Under the pieces are notes generated by a model. That model was not told the DNA's origin. It saw only the letters and a list, made by a program, of their open reading frames with translations, and made no database searches. This document shows, in pieces, positions 7,417-15,935 of a stretch of DNA of 64,000 nucleotides (its first letter is position 1; every line of letters begins with the position of its first letter). Made by a program: the position numbers and the translations under genes. The stretch is taken from positions 1 to 64,000 of the forward strand of contig PALV01000001.1 in the NCBI GenBank assembly GCA_002706685.1. The letters are read 5' to 3'. Source of the DNA: Gammaproteobacteria bacterium (GTDB lineage: Bacteria > Pseudomonadota > Gammaproteobacteria > Pseudomonadales > Pseudohongiellaceae).

Positions 7417-8358
7417 ATGAATACCTATCCAAAATTTACCAATGTTGCCTGGATGCTAGTGGTTACTCTGCTTTGGGCCATCTGCTTTCCGTTCATCGTG
7501 ACCGGGCTACCTGATGCCCCACCCTTGCTGTTTGCTGCTTTGCGTGCTTTTCTGGCCAGTGGAATACTTTTTGCGGTGTACATGGTAAAGCGCGTGCGCG
7601 AGCCATATCTTTTTAACCTCCAGGACACTGGCCAGTTGGGCCTCATCGGGTTGTCGTACACGGCGATGGGCTTTGGCGGCATGTTTTTAGGGGCCGGTCA
7701 TCTGTCTCCAGGGCTGGCAACTGTTCTGGCAAGTACGCAGCCATTGATTGCTGCGGCAATCGCTGCCGCTTGGCTGGGGGAAACTTTGAAGACCAAGGGC
7801 ATAGCCGGGCTGTTCGTCGGTTTTTTGGGCGTCGCCTTGCTTTCTTGGTCCGGATTTGGCAATAACAATGCCGGTTTTTTGTGGGGAATCATCTGGGTTC
7901 TTATGGGCGCTTTTGGAGTGGCCATTGGCAACATCCTGTTAAAAAAGCGTGGCGGGGGATCAATTGCCGCACCCATGGCTGTCCAATTGTTAATAGGCGG
8001 CGGAATACTTTTGCTTGCATCTGCGATCAGCGGTGAACAATGGGATATTCGGTGGACATTTCGATTCACCGGTTCCTTGCTCATTCTATCTGCTTTGGCG
8101 ACAGCCGCCATGGTATTCTTGTGGTTCGGGCTACTGGCTCGTGCGCCTTTGAATCAACTGAACGTTTTCAGCTTCCTGACCCCGGCGCTTGGCCTGCTTA
8201 TTGGCTATTTGTTCTTTGATGAACGGCTGCAACTCGTCCAGATCTTGGGAATCATTGTGATCATTTTTGGTATTGCCTTAATGCACACTAGCGACGCTGT
8301 CCTAGATCCTACCCATAAAGCAGGGCTTTCTTCGCCAATTAAACCACTAGGCTCGTGA
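7417..8358 (+). CDS. EamA/DMT-superfamily transporter
   Basis: A 313-residue membrane protein with about ten hydrophobic helices in two EamA repeats (about 10-140 and 155-290), the drug/metabolite transporter layout. The motif around residues 100-125 (a run of LATVLASTQPLIAA type followed by WLGE) is typical of the first repeat. Substrates of this family range from amino acids to metabolites and cannot be predicted. It heads a plus-strand group with the DUF5676 and unknown membrane proteins. Their link to metal resistance is by position only. Confidence 0.85.
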   Translation: MNTYPKFTNVAWMLVVTLLWAICFPFIVTGLPDAPPLLFAALRAFLASGILFAVYMVKRVREPYLFNLQDTGQLGLIGLSYTAMGFGGMFLGAGHLSPGLATVLASTQPLIAAAIAAAWLGETLKTKGIAGLFVGFLGVALLSWSGFGNNNAGFLWGIIWVLMGAFGVAIGNILLKKRGGGSIAAPMAVQLLIGGGILLLASAISGEQWDIRWTFRFTGSLLILSALATAAMVFLWFGLLARAPLNQLNVFSFLTPALGLLIGYLFFDERLQLVQILGIIVIIFGIALMHTSDAVLDPTHKAGLSSPIKPLGS

Positions 8359-8445
8359 ATGAATCGACAAAGAAACAATGACTGAAACAACATTTACCCA
8401 ATAATGAGTACACTTTTTCACCACAATGAAAAGAGGAAACTAGCT

Positions 8446-8727
8446 ATGAACAGTTCGAACGCACCTGGGATCCATTTGCGTATCATCCCGTTAGGCAACA
8501 CCCTGTCACTTCTGCTGGTAATCAGCTACCTGCTGTGCGTTGGCTTTGGCCTAGTCGCCCCGGGACAGATGCGCATGTATGAGGCGTGGGCACCGTTGCT
8601 ACCTGGTTTTGAATGGCTTACGTGGACGGGATTTTTAATTGGATTGATAGAAGTCTATCTGTACGGTTGGTATATTGCCGTCTTGTTTGTCCCTTTGTAC
8701 CTCTGGTCCTCAAAAGACAGACATTGA
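8446..8727 (+). CDS. DUF5676 family membrane protein
   Basis: From the ATG at 8446 (AAGAGGAA upstream) the product is 93 residues; the in-frame ATG at 8404 has no ribosome site. Two hydrophobic segments (about 15-35 and 55-85) flank a WAPLLPGFEWLTW motif, with a YGWYIA segment in the second, which is the DUF5676 pattern. Family members are small inner-membrane proteins frequently found beside metal-resistance genes. No biochemical function is known. Confidence 0.8.
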   Translation: MNSSNAPGIHLRIIPLGNTLSLLLVISYLLCVGFGLVAPGQMRMYEAWAPLLPGFEWLTWTGFLIGLIEVYLYGWYIAVLFVPLYLWSSKDRH

Positions 8728-8885
8728 AATTTTTTGACGCCCATAATGCTTTTTCCTTGTCGTGGTTCCAACGGCATTTGTTCTGGCCAACTAAATCTGG
8801 CGCGTGGCAGCAACACGTGAGCTTCAAGACCGGGCGCATTGCTGTTAAAAGTGTAGCTACTTGATCATTTCGAAAAAAGCCTTCA

Positions 8886-9437
8886 ATGAGTAAACCGGAA
8901 GGGAATCACCAAACAGAGAAAGGTATGATCAAAAGAGTATTCGGGGACGCAATCGACGGTCCGGAACACAGATACATCCCCCGTTTTCCAGAGCTTCCTC
9001 TAGCGGGGTTCGGGTTTCTGACGCATTTCTTATGGGAAATGCTCCAGGTGCCTTGGTATAGCGGAATGGCAGAGGCATCCCACGCTTCGGTGGTTTGGTT
9101 ATGTACACGCGCCACAGGCGGTGATGTCGTGATTCTTTTAATCAGCTTCTGGCTGGCATCGGTAACCTGCAGTAACCGACAATGGCTGCTCAGAGGCGAT
9201 CGAAAACCTGCGGTCGTCCTGATTATCACGGCTCTCGTCGTCACTGTCGTCCTAGAATGGCTAGCGATTGGTCCACTGGAACGATGGACGTATGCCGACT
9301 CTATGCCAATTATCCCGATGCTTGACGTGGGTTTGACCCCTGTGTTTCAGTGGCTGTTGTTGTCACCGGTGATAATGTGGCTGGCGCGCCGACACATGCT
9401 TGGTTACACCGCCCTCTTACCGTGCAAACCAAGCTAA
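8886..9437 (+). CDS. Uncharacterised multi-pass membrane protein
   Basis: A 183-residue protein with four or five hydrophobic helices. Conserved-looking features are FPELPLAGFGFLTHFLWEM (about 34-52), an RATGGDVVILL stretch (about 75-85) and a closing ALARRHM-like block before the C-terminus. I recall related proteins of unknown function near metal loci but cannot name a family. It follows DUF5676 by about 160 bp on the same strand and may be cotranscribed. Confidence 0.7.
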   Translation: MSKPEGNHQTEKGMIKRVFGDAIDGPEHRYIPRFPELPLAGFGFLTHFLWEMLQVPWYSGMAEASHASVVWLCTRATGGDVVILLISFWLASVTCSNRQWLLRGDRKPAVVLIITALVVTVVLEWLAIGPLERWTYADSMPIIPMLDVGLTPVFQWLLLSPVIMWLARRHMLGYTALLPCKPS

Positions 9438-9993
9438 TCGCGCGGGATTATTGACCGCAAGACAGGGGGAGAACGAACGCAGCTATGATATGAGATGACC
9501 GAGTTCGTCTTTTTAGCGCTCCTTTCATGGTCTGATAGAGGCGGTGATCAGTGTTCGCAGCTCTCCTGCTCTGCGTTTTCCATCTTCTGCTCCGTCATGC
9601 CCTGCATTAACTCAATATGATCCCGTCTTTCCTCATTCTCCATACCTATGCGCTCGCCTTTACGCTGTCATCATGCATGCGATGGTCTTGGCATTGCCCC
9701 TGATTCCCCCGTTTGCCGCTGTCCGCCTGGCAAGGTCTCGGCCAGCATCGGCGTCAGGGGCATTATTGAATTAGCCAACAGTGCTTGCAGTAAAATTTCT
9801 ATTTTGCGGTCTCCATATAAGTAAGTGTTACTGAACTCACTCTCGTGCATACCGCTGGAATTGTGACTATGCAATAAACTGAAACTCTGAATGCTGAGGG
9901 AGTTGAGCCACCGACTTTTGTGCGCAACAATGGGGTGATTACGACAAAAGCTGTACAATACCTCTCTGCATCAGTTTCCAGGAGAAGCAGGCT
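9438..9993. other. Intergenic stretch, possible 31-codon minus-strand remnant
   Basis: About 550 bp with no convincing gene. A minus-strand frame at 9548-9643 encodes 31 residues rich in Glu and Met with a closing CEH; its composition recalls the tail of a small periplasmic metal-binding protein, but it has no good ribosome site and no upstream part. Longer frames at 9544-9774 (+) and 9671-9958 (-) look like chance. The 3' portion holds the leader of the ATP-grasp gene. Confidence 0.4.
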
Positions 9994-11277
9994 TTGTACT
10001 CTATCGATAATTCTTCAGACCGAGCAGAAGCGGAAAGGTTGAACCAGCACTGCATTTGCGTCACACTTGACCAGTCAGCAATCGTTCACAATATTGCCGA
10101 TCAACTGGGTGACAACGCCGACGAAATCCTCTCCAGCGCTGCTTGGCAGCAATTTTTCTCGAGCACCGCAGTGTTTATCCGTGAGCAGATACTGGAACAA
10201 ATGAAAGGCACTGTCCATGCTCTGGAAGCTGTGGCCACACTCCCCGACTATCGTCGTCGTGTATTATCGTGGGCACCACAGAGCGCGCAGGTCGACTCGG
10301 GACCATCAGGCGCATTTATGGGCTACGATTTCCACTTGGGAGCGGATGGTCCTCGCCTTATTGAAGTAAATACCAATGCCGGTGGCGCATTCCTCAACGC
10401 CGTAATGGGACATGCCCAGATTCAATGTTGTGGTGCATCAACACGCATATCAGGCGCGGAGAGCTTTGACTCTGCCGTGGTTGCGCAATTCGACAGTGAA
10501 TGGCGCGCACAGCGCGGCAGCGGCCGACCCAAAACAATAGCCATAGTGGACGAGCAACCAGCCGAACAGTACCTGTATCCCGAATTCAGACTGGCACAAC
10601 AGTTGTTGCGGAACAATGGGTTCGATGCATTAATACTGTCTCCCTCAGATCTCCGGTATAAGGATGGCGCACTGTATAGCGGCGACAAACAGATCGATAT
10701 GGTATATAACCGCCTGGTGGATTTCGGACTGCAAGCTCCTGAGCAGGCGGCCCTGCGCTCGGCATGGCTGGAGGGCAGCGCTGTCATCACGCCCAATCCT
10801 TTTGTTCATGCGCTTCGCGCAGACAAGCGTAACCTGGCACTGTTATCTGATCGTGATACCTTGCTCGACTGGGGGCTAAGCCGCGAACATTCTGAATTCC
10901 TACAGCATGGCGTACCGCGCACCGTGCAAGTGAATGCAACCAACGCCGATGAGCTTTGGCAGCAGCGAAAGCAATTGTTTTTTAAACCGGTGGCAGGTCA
11001 TGGCAGCAAAGGTGTCTACCGCGGCAGCAAGCTGACCAAAGGTACATTTGCCCGTATTCTTGACAGCGATTATATCGCTCAGGCTTATGTACCTCCTTCG
11101 GAACGAGTGGTTTTGGTTGATGGAGAACAGCAGATGCTCAAGGTTGATGTGCGTCTTTACACCTACAAGGGCGCCGTTCTATTGGCTGCAGCGCGGCTCT
11201 ATCAGGGGCAAACAACCAATTTCCGCACACCGGGGGGTGGTTTCGCCCCGCTGCTGCTGTTAAATTCAGCTGAATAG
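9994..11277 (+). CDS. Circularly permuted ATP-grasp-like ligase
   Basis: A 427-residue protein starting at TTG 9994, with CCAGGAGAA 8 nt upstream; no ATG is near. Two ATP-grasp hallmarks are visible in reversed order. The metal-binding RLIEVNTNAGG block lies at about 121-131. The nucleotide-binding Lys/Gly loop (FFKPVAGHGSKGVYRG) lies at about 329-344. Canonical ATP-grasps have the loop first, so this resembles the permuted group that includes glutathionylspermidine synthase. Such enzymes join a carboxylate to an amine or thiol using ATP; the substrate here is unknown. It converges on the ferritin-like gene at 11348. Confidence 0.75.
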   Translation: MYSIDNSSDRAEAERLNQHCICVTLDQSAIVHNIADQLGDNADEILSSAAWQQFFSSTAVFIREQILEQMKGTVHALEAVATLPDYRRRVLSWAPQSAQVDSGPSGAFMGYDFHLGADGPRLIEVNTNAGGAFLNAVMGHAQIQCCGASTRISGAESFDSAVVAQFDSEWRAQRGSGRPKTIAIVDEQPAEQYLYPEFRLAQQLLRNNGFDALILSPSDLRYKDGALYSGDKQIDMVYNRLVDFGLQAPEQAALRSAWLEGSAVITPNPFVHALRADKRNLALLSDRDTLLDWGLSREHSEFLQHGVPRTVQVNATNADELWQQRKQLFFKPVAGHGSKGVYRGSKLTKGTFARILDSDYIAQAYVPPSERVVLVDGEQQMLKVDVRLYTYKGAVLLAAARLYQGQTTNFRTPGGGFAPLLLLNSAE

Positions 11278-11347
11278 GCCTTGGCTCTGCTAAGTTCCGA
11301 AAACCGTGATTAATTGGGAGTCGTGTTGCCAGAATCAGTAATCACGC

Positions 11348-11806
11348 TTACAAATCATCCATCCGTCCGAGTTGCCGAACCAGCAGCTTTGTTTCATTCT
11401 CCTCCATGTCGAGCAGCAGTTGCATCAGCTCTGCAGCTTCTGGGATCTCTGCCTTGCGCAGCAGAGTGCGGTACAACTCAATGACTTGCTCATGAAAATC
11501 GATGACTTCAGCGCTGATCGCATCAGCATCCATTTTCGCGTAGTGATCATCACAATCGAGATGTGTCTTAATCGGATTATGAGGAATGTAATCGTAGACA
11601 TACGTCTTTGCCGCCTTGGGATCAGCCTGATGTTCAAAGCCAGCCACCATTTTTTCCATGGCAGTTTCACAGGACGCAAGATACTCCAGCAGCATGGCCG
11701 TGCGCTCTTCATGGTGCAATTTCGCACAGTGTGACAGGCATTGCGCCAGTTGCGCATGCAATGAGCGGGACCATTCGATCAGATCGAAAAACGTTTTGAT
11801 TTCCAT
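11348..11806 (-). CDS. Ferritin-like / four-helix protein of unknown function
   Basis: The preferred start is the ATG at 11806 (AAGGAA upstream), giving 152 residues; a longer start at 11851 is possible. The protein is almost all helical and rich in His and Glu, with HHEERTAMLLEYLASCE (about 32-48), CDDHYAKMD (about 85-93), IDFHEQVIELY (about 102-112) and MEENETKLLVRQLGRMDDL at the end. The spacing of Glu/His on four helices suggests a ferritin-like or hemerythrin-like metal bundle, but I cannot assign a named family. It is the last gene of the copABCD-led operon. Confidence 0.65.
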   Translation of the reverse strand: MEIKTFFDLIEWSRSLHAQLAQCLSHCAKLHHEERTAMLLEYLASCETAMEKMVAGFEHQADPKAAKTYVYDYIPHNPIKTHLDCDDHYAKMDADAISAEVIDFHEQVIELYRTLLRKAEIPEAAELMQLLLDMEENETKLLVRQLGRMDDL

Positions 11807-11881
11807 GCCAGATGTTTCCTTGATAAATATTACGTTACGTTCGCTGATCATTATTAATTCAGCGATTAGATACCAGGTTAT

Positions 11882-12109
11882 TCACTCATCATGTCGCCGG
11901 GCTTTCTCCGCCGGCCATTGAGCAAAAGCAAGAAAGTACAACAGAACCAGATTCACCAAGGGTATCAGTATCAAAAATCCTAAAAAACCTGGATACCCTG
12001 TACGTTGACATATACGCCACGCCGGGATCACAGCCACAATTGCGATTACCAGCATCCACAGCCAGTGTTCTGCCCACATTGTATTTCCCGCCATTTCATT
12101 CCCCATCAT
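11882..12109 (-). CDS. Small two-helix membrane protein
   Basis: GGAGG lies 8 nt before the ATG at 12109, which is preferred to the ATG at 12124. The 75-residue product has two hydrophobic segments (about 14-27 and 38-60), a WRICQRTGYPGFLG motif between them and a basic/acidic tail. Comparable short proteins describe themselves only as hypothetical membrane proteins. It sits between the APC permease (29 bp upstream) and the ferritin-like gene (75 bp downstream), probably in one transcript. Confidence 0.7.
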   Translation of the reverse strand: MMGNEMAGNTMWAEHWLWMLVIAIVAVIPAWRICQRTGYPGFLGFLILIPLVNLVLLYFLAFAQWPAEKARRHDE

Positions 12110-12138
12110 GGTGCTATCCTCCATTTCATTTTTCGTTT

Positions 12139-13497
12139 TTAGTGATGACCTTCATGAGATTCGTCACCCCCGGCATCTCGTGCCTCCGAAGTTCTCTTGA
12201 GAAAGATTTGCTCGGCAACTGCAATCACGATCATTGCAACAACTGCAACCCCGATTACGAAGGGGTCCGTGTTCAGCTTAACCCAGACGAAACCACCAAG
12301 CGCGAGCAAATCAAGCAGAATCGCCACAACAGGCACCCAAGCATTGGCATTTATATCCTCGCGTAAATAACGCAGCACTCCCCAATGGATGGCAATGTCC
12401 ATGATCAGGTAAAACACAATACCCAGCGCAGCTATTCGGGACAGATCGAAAAATGCAGTTAAAACCAGCCCCAAAACTACGGTGTAGACCAGTGTGTGTT
12501 TCTGTATACTGCCGGGCATACCAAAGTGGCGATGCGGAACAAGCTTCATTTCTGTCAGCATGGCTAACATACGTGACACTGCAAATACGCTGGCAAGGAT
12601 TCCGCCGGCAGTGGCCATCATGGCAATGGCTACCGTGAACCACACACCATACTCACCCAGCGCTGGCCGTGCGGCGGCGGCAAGCGAATAGTCTCGTGTC
12701 TCGATGATTTCGGCAAGCGAGAGGTTGCTCGCAACCGCAAAGCCTACCAGGGTGTAGATCACCACACAGGCTGCAATGGAAATCACTATGGCGCGTCCGA
12801 CGTTCCGTGTTGGGTCCTTAACCTCCGAGCCACTATTGGTAATCGTGGTGAAGCCTTTGAAAGCCAAAATACCCAGAGCGGTAGCGCCCAGAAAGTTGCC
12901 GACTGTGCCTGTTTCTCTTGAGTTCGAGAAATCAACAGCGAGGCTGTCTGCTATCCATACCCCCACTAATCCGAAAATCAGTATACCGCCTATCTTCAGG
13001 ATCCCGATAAAAGAGGCGACACCCTGAATCCATCGATTCCCGGACAAGTTGACCAAAAAGGCTGCAACTATTAGAGACACGCCCAACACAGGAATCATCA
13101 GACCAGTATCATCACCGCCAAAGAGTTGTATGGTATACGCGCCAAATGTACGTGCCAGGAAACTTTGCGCAATTACCATTGAAAAGTACATTAACAAAGC
13201 ATTGAACGCGGTAGGTAGTCGGTTCCCGTATGCCTTGTGCAGGTACATACCAATGCCACCGGCAGACGGATAGGCATTGGATATCTTGATGTAAGAATAC
13301 GAACTGAAGCTCACGATTACCGCGGCAGCCAGAAATGCCAACGGAAACAATACGCCCGTCATTTGTGCCATCTGCCCTGTCAACGCGAAGATACCTGCAC
13401 CTATCATGACACCAGTGCCCAGCATCACGATGCCGCCCAACGTTAAACTGTCTTTGGCGTAGCTTGATTTGCGATCATTTTTGTCGTCGGATACCAT
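12139..13497 (-). CDS. APC-superfamily amino acid/amine permease
   Basis: The start is the ATG at 13497, with AGGAGAG 8 nt upstream; a TTG six bases earlier is less likely. The 452-residue protein has about 12 hydrophobic helices and the APC signature GVMIGAGIFALTGQ near residues 30-43, plus a KGFTTITNSGSEVKDP-like stretch around 213-228 typical of this family. The C-terminus ends in a His-rich GGDESHEGHH tail. It probably imports an amino acid or amine by proton coupling. It lies about 115 bp after copD, an unusual companion for copABCD. Confidence 0.85.
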   Translation of the reverse strand: MVSDDKNDRKSSYAKDSLTLGGIVMLGTGVMIGAGIFALTGQMAQMTGVLFPLAFLAAAVIVSFSSYSYIKISNAYPSAGGIGMYLHKAYGNRLPTAFNALLMYFSMVIAQSFLARTFGAYTIQLFGGDDTGLMIPVLGVSLIVAAFLVNLSGNRWIQGVASFIGILKIGGILIFGLVGVWIADSLAVDFSNSRETGTVGNFLGATALGILAFKGFTTITNSGSEVKDPTRNVGRAIVISIAACVVIYTLVGFAVASNLSLAEIIETRDYSLAAAARPALGEYGVWFTVAIAMMATAGGILASVFAVSRMLAMLTEMKLVPHRHFGMPGSIQKHTLVYTVVLGLVLTAFFDLSRIAALGIVFYLIMDIAIHWGVLRYLREDINANAWVPVVAILLDLLALGGFVWVKLNTDPFVIGVAVVAMIVIAVAEQIFLKRTSEARDAGGDESHEGHH

Positions 13498-13569
13498 GCT
13501 CAACGCTCTCCTGTATTAGCGGATTAGCCTGTCGGGCCGGATTCGAGATTTAATTTATGCCTCCTCCCC

Positions 13570-13610
13570 TTGCGCACGGTGGACGGTTGCGCACGGTGGA
13601 CGGTGGACGG
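13570..13610. repeat. 17-bp tandem repeat between copD and the APC permease
   Basis: Two head-to-tail copies of TTGCGCACGGTGGACGG (13570-13586 and 13587-13603) are followed by a partial TGGACGG. The repeat ends three bases from the copD stop codon. It may be a slippage product; no regulatory meaning is evident. Confidence 0.7.
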
Positions 13611-13612
13611 CA

Positions 13613-14491
13613 TTAAGGTCCAACATTCGTAGTCAAATGGACCGTCATGGCCAGTATCCCCAGCGCCATTACCATTTCCAACCCAATAGAGCGAGCCAGA
13701 CTTTGTCTGCCAGTGTCTACGTACAGACGAGAGACAAGAAAAAATTTATTTAAAGCGCCCAGCGTCAACAGAGCAACCACAGCAAGTAGTTTAATAAGCA
13801 TGGCTTGACCATACGGGGTACTGAACAATTGGTCGATTGAGGACAGTAGCTGAGTCAGCAAATACACGCCCGCAGTGAGCAACAAAGCCACTAAATAGAT
13901 GGCAAACCGACCAAATTTTTCCATAACAGTCTTTAACTTTGCACTCGAAACATCTGCGTTGCACAAAAGCCACAAGGGATACAAAGACCCTATCCACAGA
14001 AGAGCGGCTGCAACATGAATCACAATGCTCAGACGGGGAAGAATGCCAAGTTCGGCGATATGCCCCATCATAGTAAACGAAAAAAACAGTGATGCCAGAG
14101 CGCTAAGGCCAAACACAACGTACAGGTAGTAGAGCCGAGATCGTTCACGATATTGCCACATTAGCATCGCGGCAATCGCGATCGTAAAACCGGCGAACCT
14201 TGTCCCTGTGGCATAGCCGAGTGGTGACTGACCGATGATCAAAGCCATTTGAGGATCAAACATGCCACGCAACCCGTTTTGATTGATTGCGCCGAGCTGC
14301 GTTAGAAATGTCACCATTGTCGCCACAGCTCCAAGCATTGCCCCAAGGATGATATAGCGACGCATTCGCCCGCTGATGTCGTCTCCGAAATCCCGGCTCA
14401 GATAAAGACTGAATGTACCACCAGAAACAGTGCTTGCGCCAACCAGGACAAGCAATTTACTGACCAAGTACCAGATATCCCAGGGGCTCAT
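13613..14491 (-). CDS. copD: Copper resistance protein D (CopD) membrane protein
   Basis: A 292-residue inner-membrane protein with about eight hydrophobic helices. The CopD domain occupies roughly residues 130-290, with an HVAAALLWIGSLYPLW stretch (about 157-172) and a closing HLTTNVGP. Known CopD proteins are thought to act with periplasmic CopC in copper import or transfer across the inner membrane. The start follows the copC stop by one base, so the two are translationally coupled. It is the fourth gene of the leftward copABCD series. Confidence 0.9.
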   Translation of the reverse strand: MSPWDIWYLVSKLLVLVGASTVSGGTFSLYLSRDFGDDISGRMRRYIILGAMLGAVATMVTFLTQLGAINQNGLRGMFDPQMALIIGQSPLGYATGTRFAGFTIAIAAMLMWQYRERSRLYYLYVVFGLSALASLFFSFTMMGHIAELGILPRLSIVIHVAAALLWIGSLYPLWLLCNADVSSAKLKTVMEKFGRFAIYLVALLLTAGVYLLTQLLSSIDQLFSTPYGQAMLIKLLAVVALLTLGALNKFFLVSRLYVDTGRQSLARSIGLEMVMALGILAMTVHLTTNVGP

Positions 14492-14492
14492 A

Positions 14493-14948
14493 TCAGTGAG
14501 CGTGCCCGTGTTCGGAGTGCCCCATATCGGATGTGTCCTCGCTCTGCATATTTTGCATATGATTGCCGTGCGCAGACATCGCGTCCGACGTCAGGGTGAA
14601 ATCAGAGCTGCCGTCCATCGTGTGGCCGTCAGCCCCCATAATTGTCCATTCCACCTCGTATTGTCCTTGTTGAAGGTTTGTCAGTGGCACAACAAATTGA
14701 CGCTTCGTGTCGGCGGTGGGATTAAATCCAATATCTATTGAGTGTTGTCCTGCATGCAAAAGGGCCAGACGCAAAAGTCGAACATCTGCATTAAAGTTTA
14801 GTTCCAATGCAGATAGCGGCATATTGATCACGGCACCCTCCGCTGGAACGATTTCGGAGAGCTCTGTATGGGCCCGCAACGCACCCGTTTGCAACAAAAT
14901 CAAGCTCGACAGTAAAATTGTCAACCGGTTTACTTTTCTCATATTCAT
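14493..14948 (-). CDS. copC: Periplasmic copper-binding protein CopC with His-rich tail
   Basis: A 151-residue protein with a signal peptide cleaved after about residue 26 (TGALRA), leaving a mature N-terminus that begins with the His of HTELSEIVP. N-terminal His is a Cu(II) ligand in CopC. A second conserved His is in GADGHTMDG (about 111-119). The C-terminus adds an unusual Met/His tail (AHGNHMQNMQ and GHSEHGHAH) that could bind Cu(I). The ATG at 14942 is an alternative start. CopC is known to carry copper in the periplasm and is coupled here to copD. Confidence 0.92.
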   Translation of the reverse strand: MNMRKVNRLTILLSSLILLQTGALRAHTELSEIVPAEGAVINMPLSALELNFNADVRLLRLALLHAGQHSIDIGFNPTADTKRQFVVPLTNLQQGQYEVEWTIMGADGHTMDGSSDFTLTSDAMSAHGNHMQNMQSEDTSDMGHSEHGHAH

Positions 14949-14969
14949 TTCCCGATAATGTATTGATTG

Positions 14970-15935
14970 TTAAAACCAGAACCGAACACCCGCCACCAGG
15001 CGAGTGTCACGCACCGGCGCCCCCTCTGCTCTTTGGTAGTCAGCAGTTTTACCATAACTCCCTGTCCACTCGAATCCGAAATAGGGCGCGAATTGACGTG
15101 AAAACTCATAACGTAGCCGCATTCCTAAAGCAGAAGTTGAAAGACCGCTTCCCACCCCATTCGATAAATCGTCGTTACCATAAAACGTCAATTCGGCTCG
15201 TGACTGCAAAATTAACCGCTGCGTAAACAATAGTTCGTATTCAGCCTCGAAGGTCAGCGCTGAGCGCCCACCTTCCGCAATATATGCCGTTGCATCAAGT
15301 TCGAACCAGTATGGTGCGAGTCCTTGGATACCAACTGCCAGCCATTGGCGATCCTCACCCTCATCATTGTTATCGAAACGCACACCCAGTTGTGTGTCGA
15401 AATAGGCATTCAGGGCACGCGCCCAAAGCAGGTCTGTCTCACTTTCCTTTAATGTGCCCTCCTCGACTTCGCCTTCTAGTTTGACAACAGCTTTGTTGTA
15501 GGTGGACCCATACCAGCCTTGAAGATCAAACACAGCGGTCTTGTTGTCTGGATCATATTCCAACCGGTCGCCCAACACTGACCAGAACTGATGCTCATCG
15601 GCCAGTTTCAGTTGCCGTGGACCTGGTCGGGCGTAGGGCCCCTCAGTTAGCGAATAACCATCGGAGTACGCATGGGGGTCTCGCGCGTCCGCAGGTGCTT
15701 CCGCTCCTTGCATCTGCATCTGACCGTGGTTCATAACGCCATTATTAGTCGCAGGACTTTCCGAAGAAGCCGTTGCCATCTCTGAGTCCGCATGCCCTGC
15801 ATGGGCGTCTACCATCGGGTTCAGGTTATGCCCGGCATGTGGGTCATTCGGCTGCGCCCAAAGCGCAACTGGCATGATCAACGAACCAAAAACCATCAAG
15901 ACTCTACTAGAGCTGCAAATGTTAATTTTATACAT
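14970..15935 (-). CDS. copB: Outer-membrane copper resistance protein CopB
   Basis: The start at 15935 overlaps the copA stop (TGATG), implying coupled translation; an upstream in-frame start is not needed. The 321-residue product has a signal peptide ending at ALWA (about residue 27), a His/Met-rich N-terminal stretch (HAGH and MNHGQMQMQG, to about residue 85) and a beta-barrel domain of about 230 residues ending in RFWF, the typical terminal aromatic signal. CopB proteins bind or exclude copper at the outer membrane. Order and spacing match the classic copAB pair. Confidence 0.93.
   Translation of the reverse strand: MYKINICSSSRVLMVFGSLIMPVALWAQPNDPHAGHNLNPMVDAHAGHADSEMATASSESPATNNGVMNHGQMQMQGAEAPADARDPHAYSDGYSLTEGPYARPGPRQLKLADEHQFWSVLGDRLEYDPDNKTAVFDLQGWYGSTYNKAVVKLEGEVEEGTLKESETDLLWARALNAYFDTQLGVRFDNNDEGEDRQWLAVGIQGLAPYWFELDATAYIAEGGRSALTFEAEYELLFTQRLILQSRAELTFYGNDDLSNGVGSGLSTSALGMRLRYEFSRQFAPYFGFEWTGSYGKTADYQRAEGAPVRDTRLVAGVRFWF

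Noticed and set aside
9671..9958. Minus-strand frame of 95 codons
   Set aside because: No ribosome site or domain, and it overlaps the ATP-grasp leader; judged a chance frame.
13570..13610. Tandem repeat as a possible regulatory array
   Set aside because: Only two full copies, placed right after the copD stop; more likely slippage.
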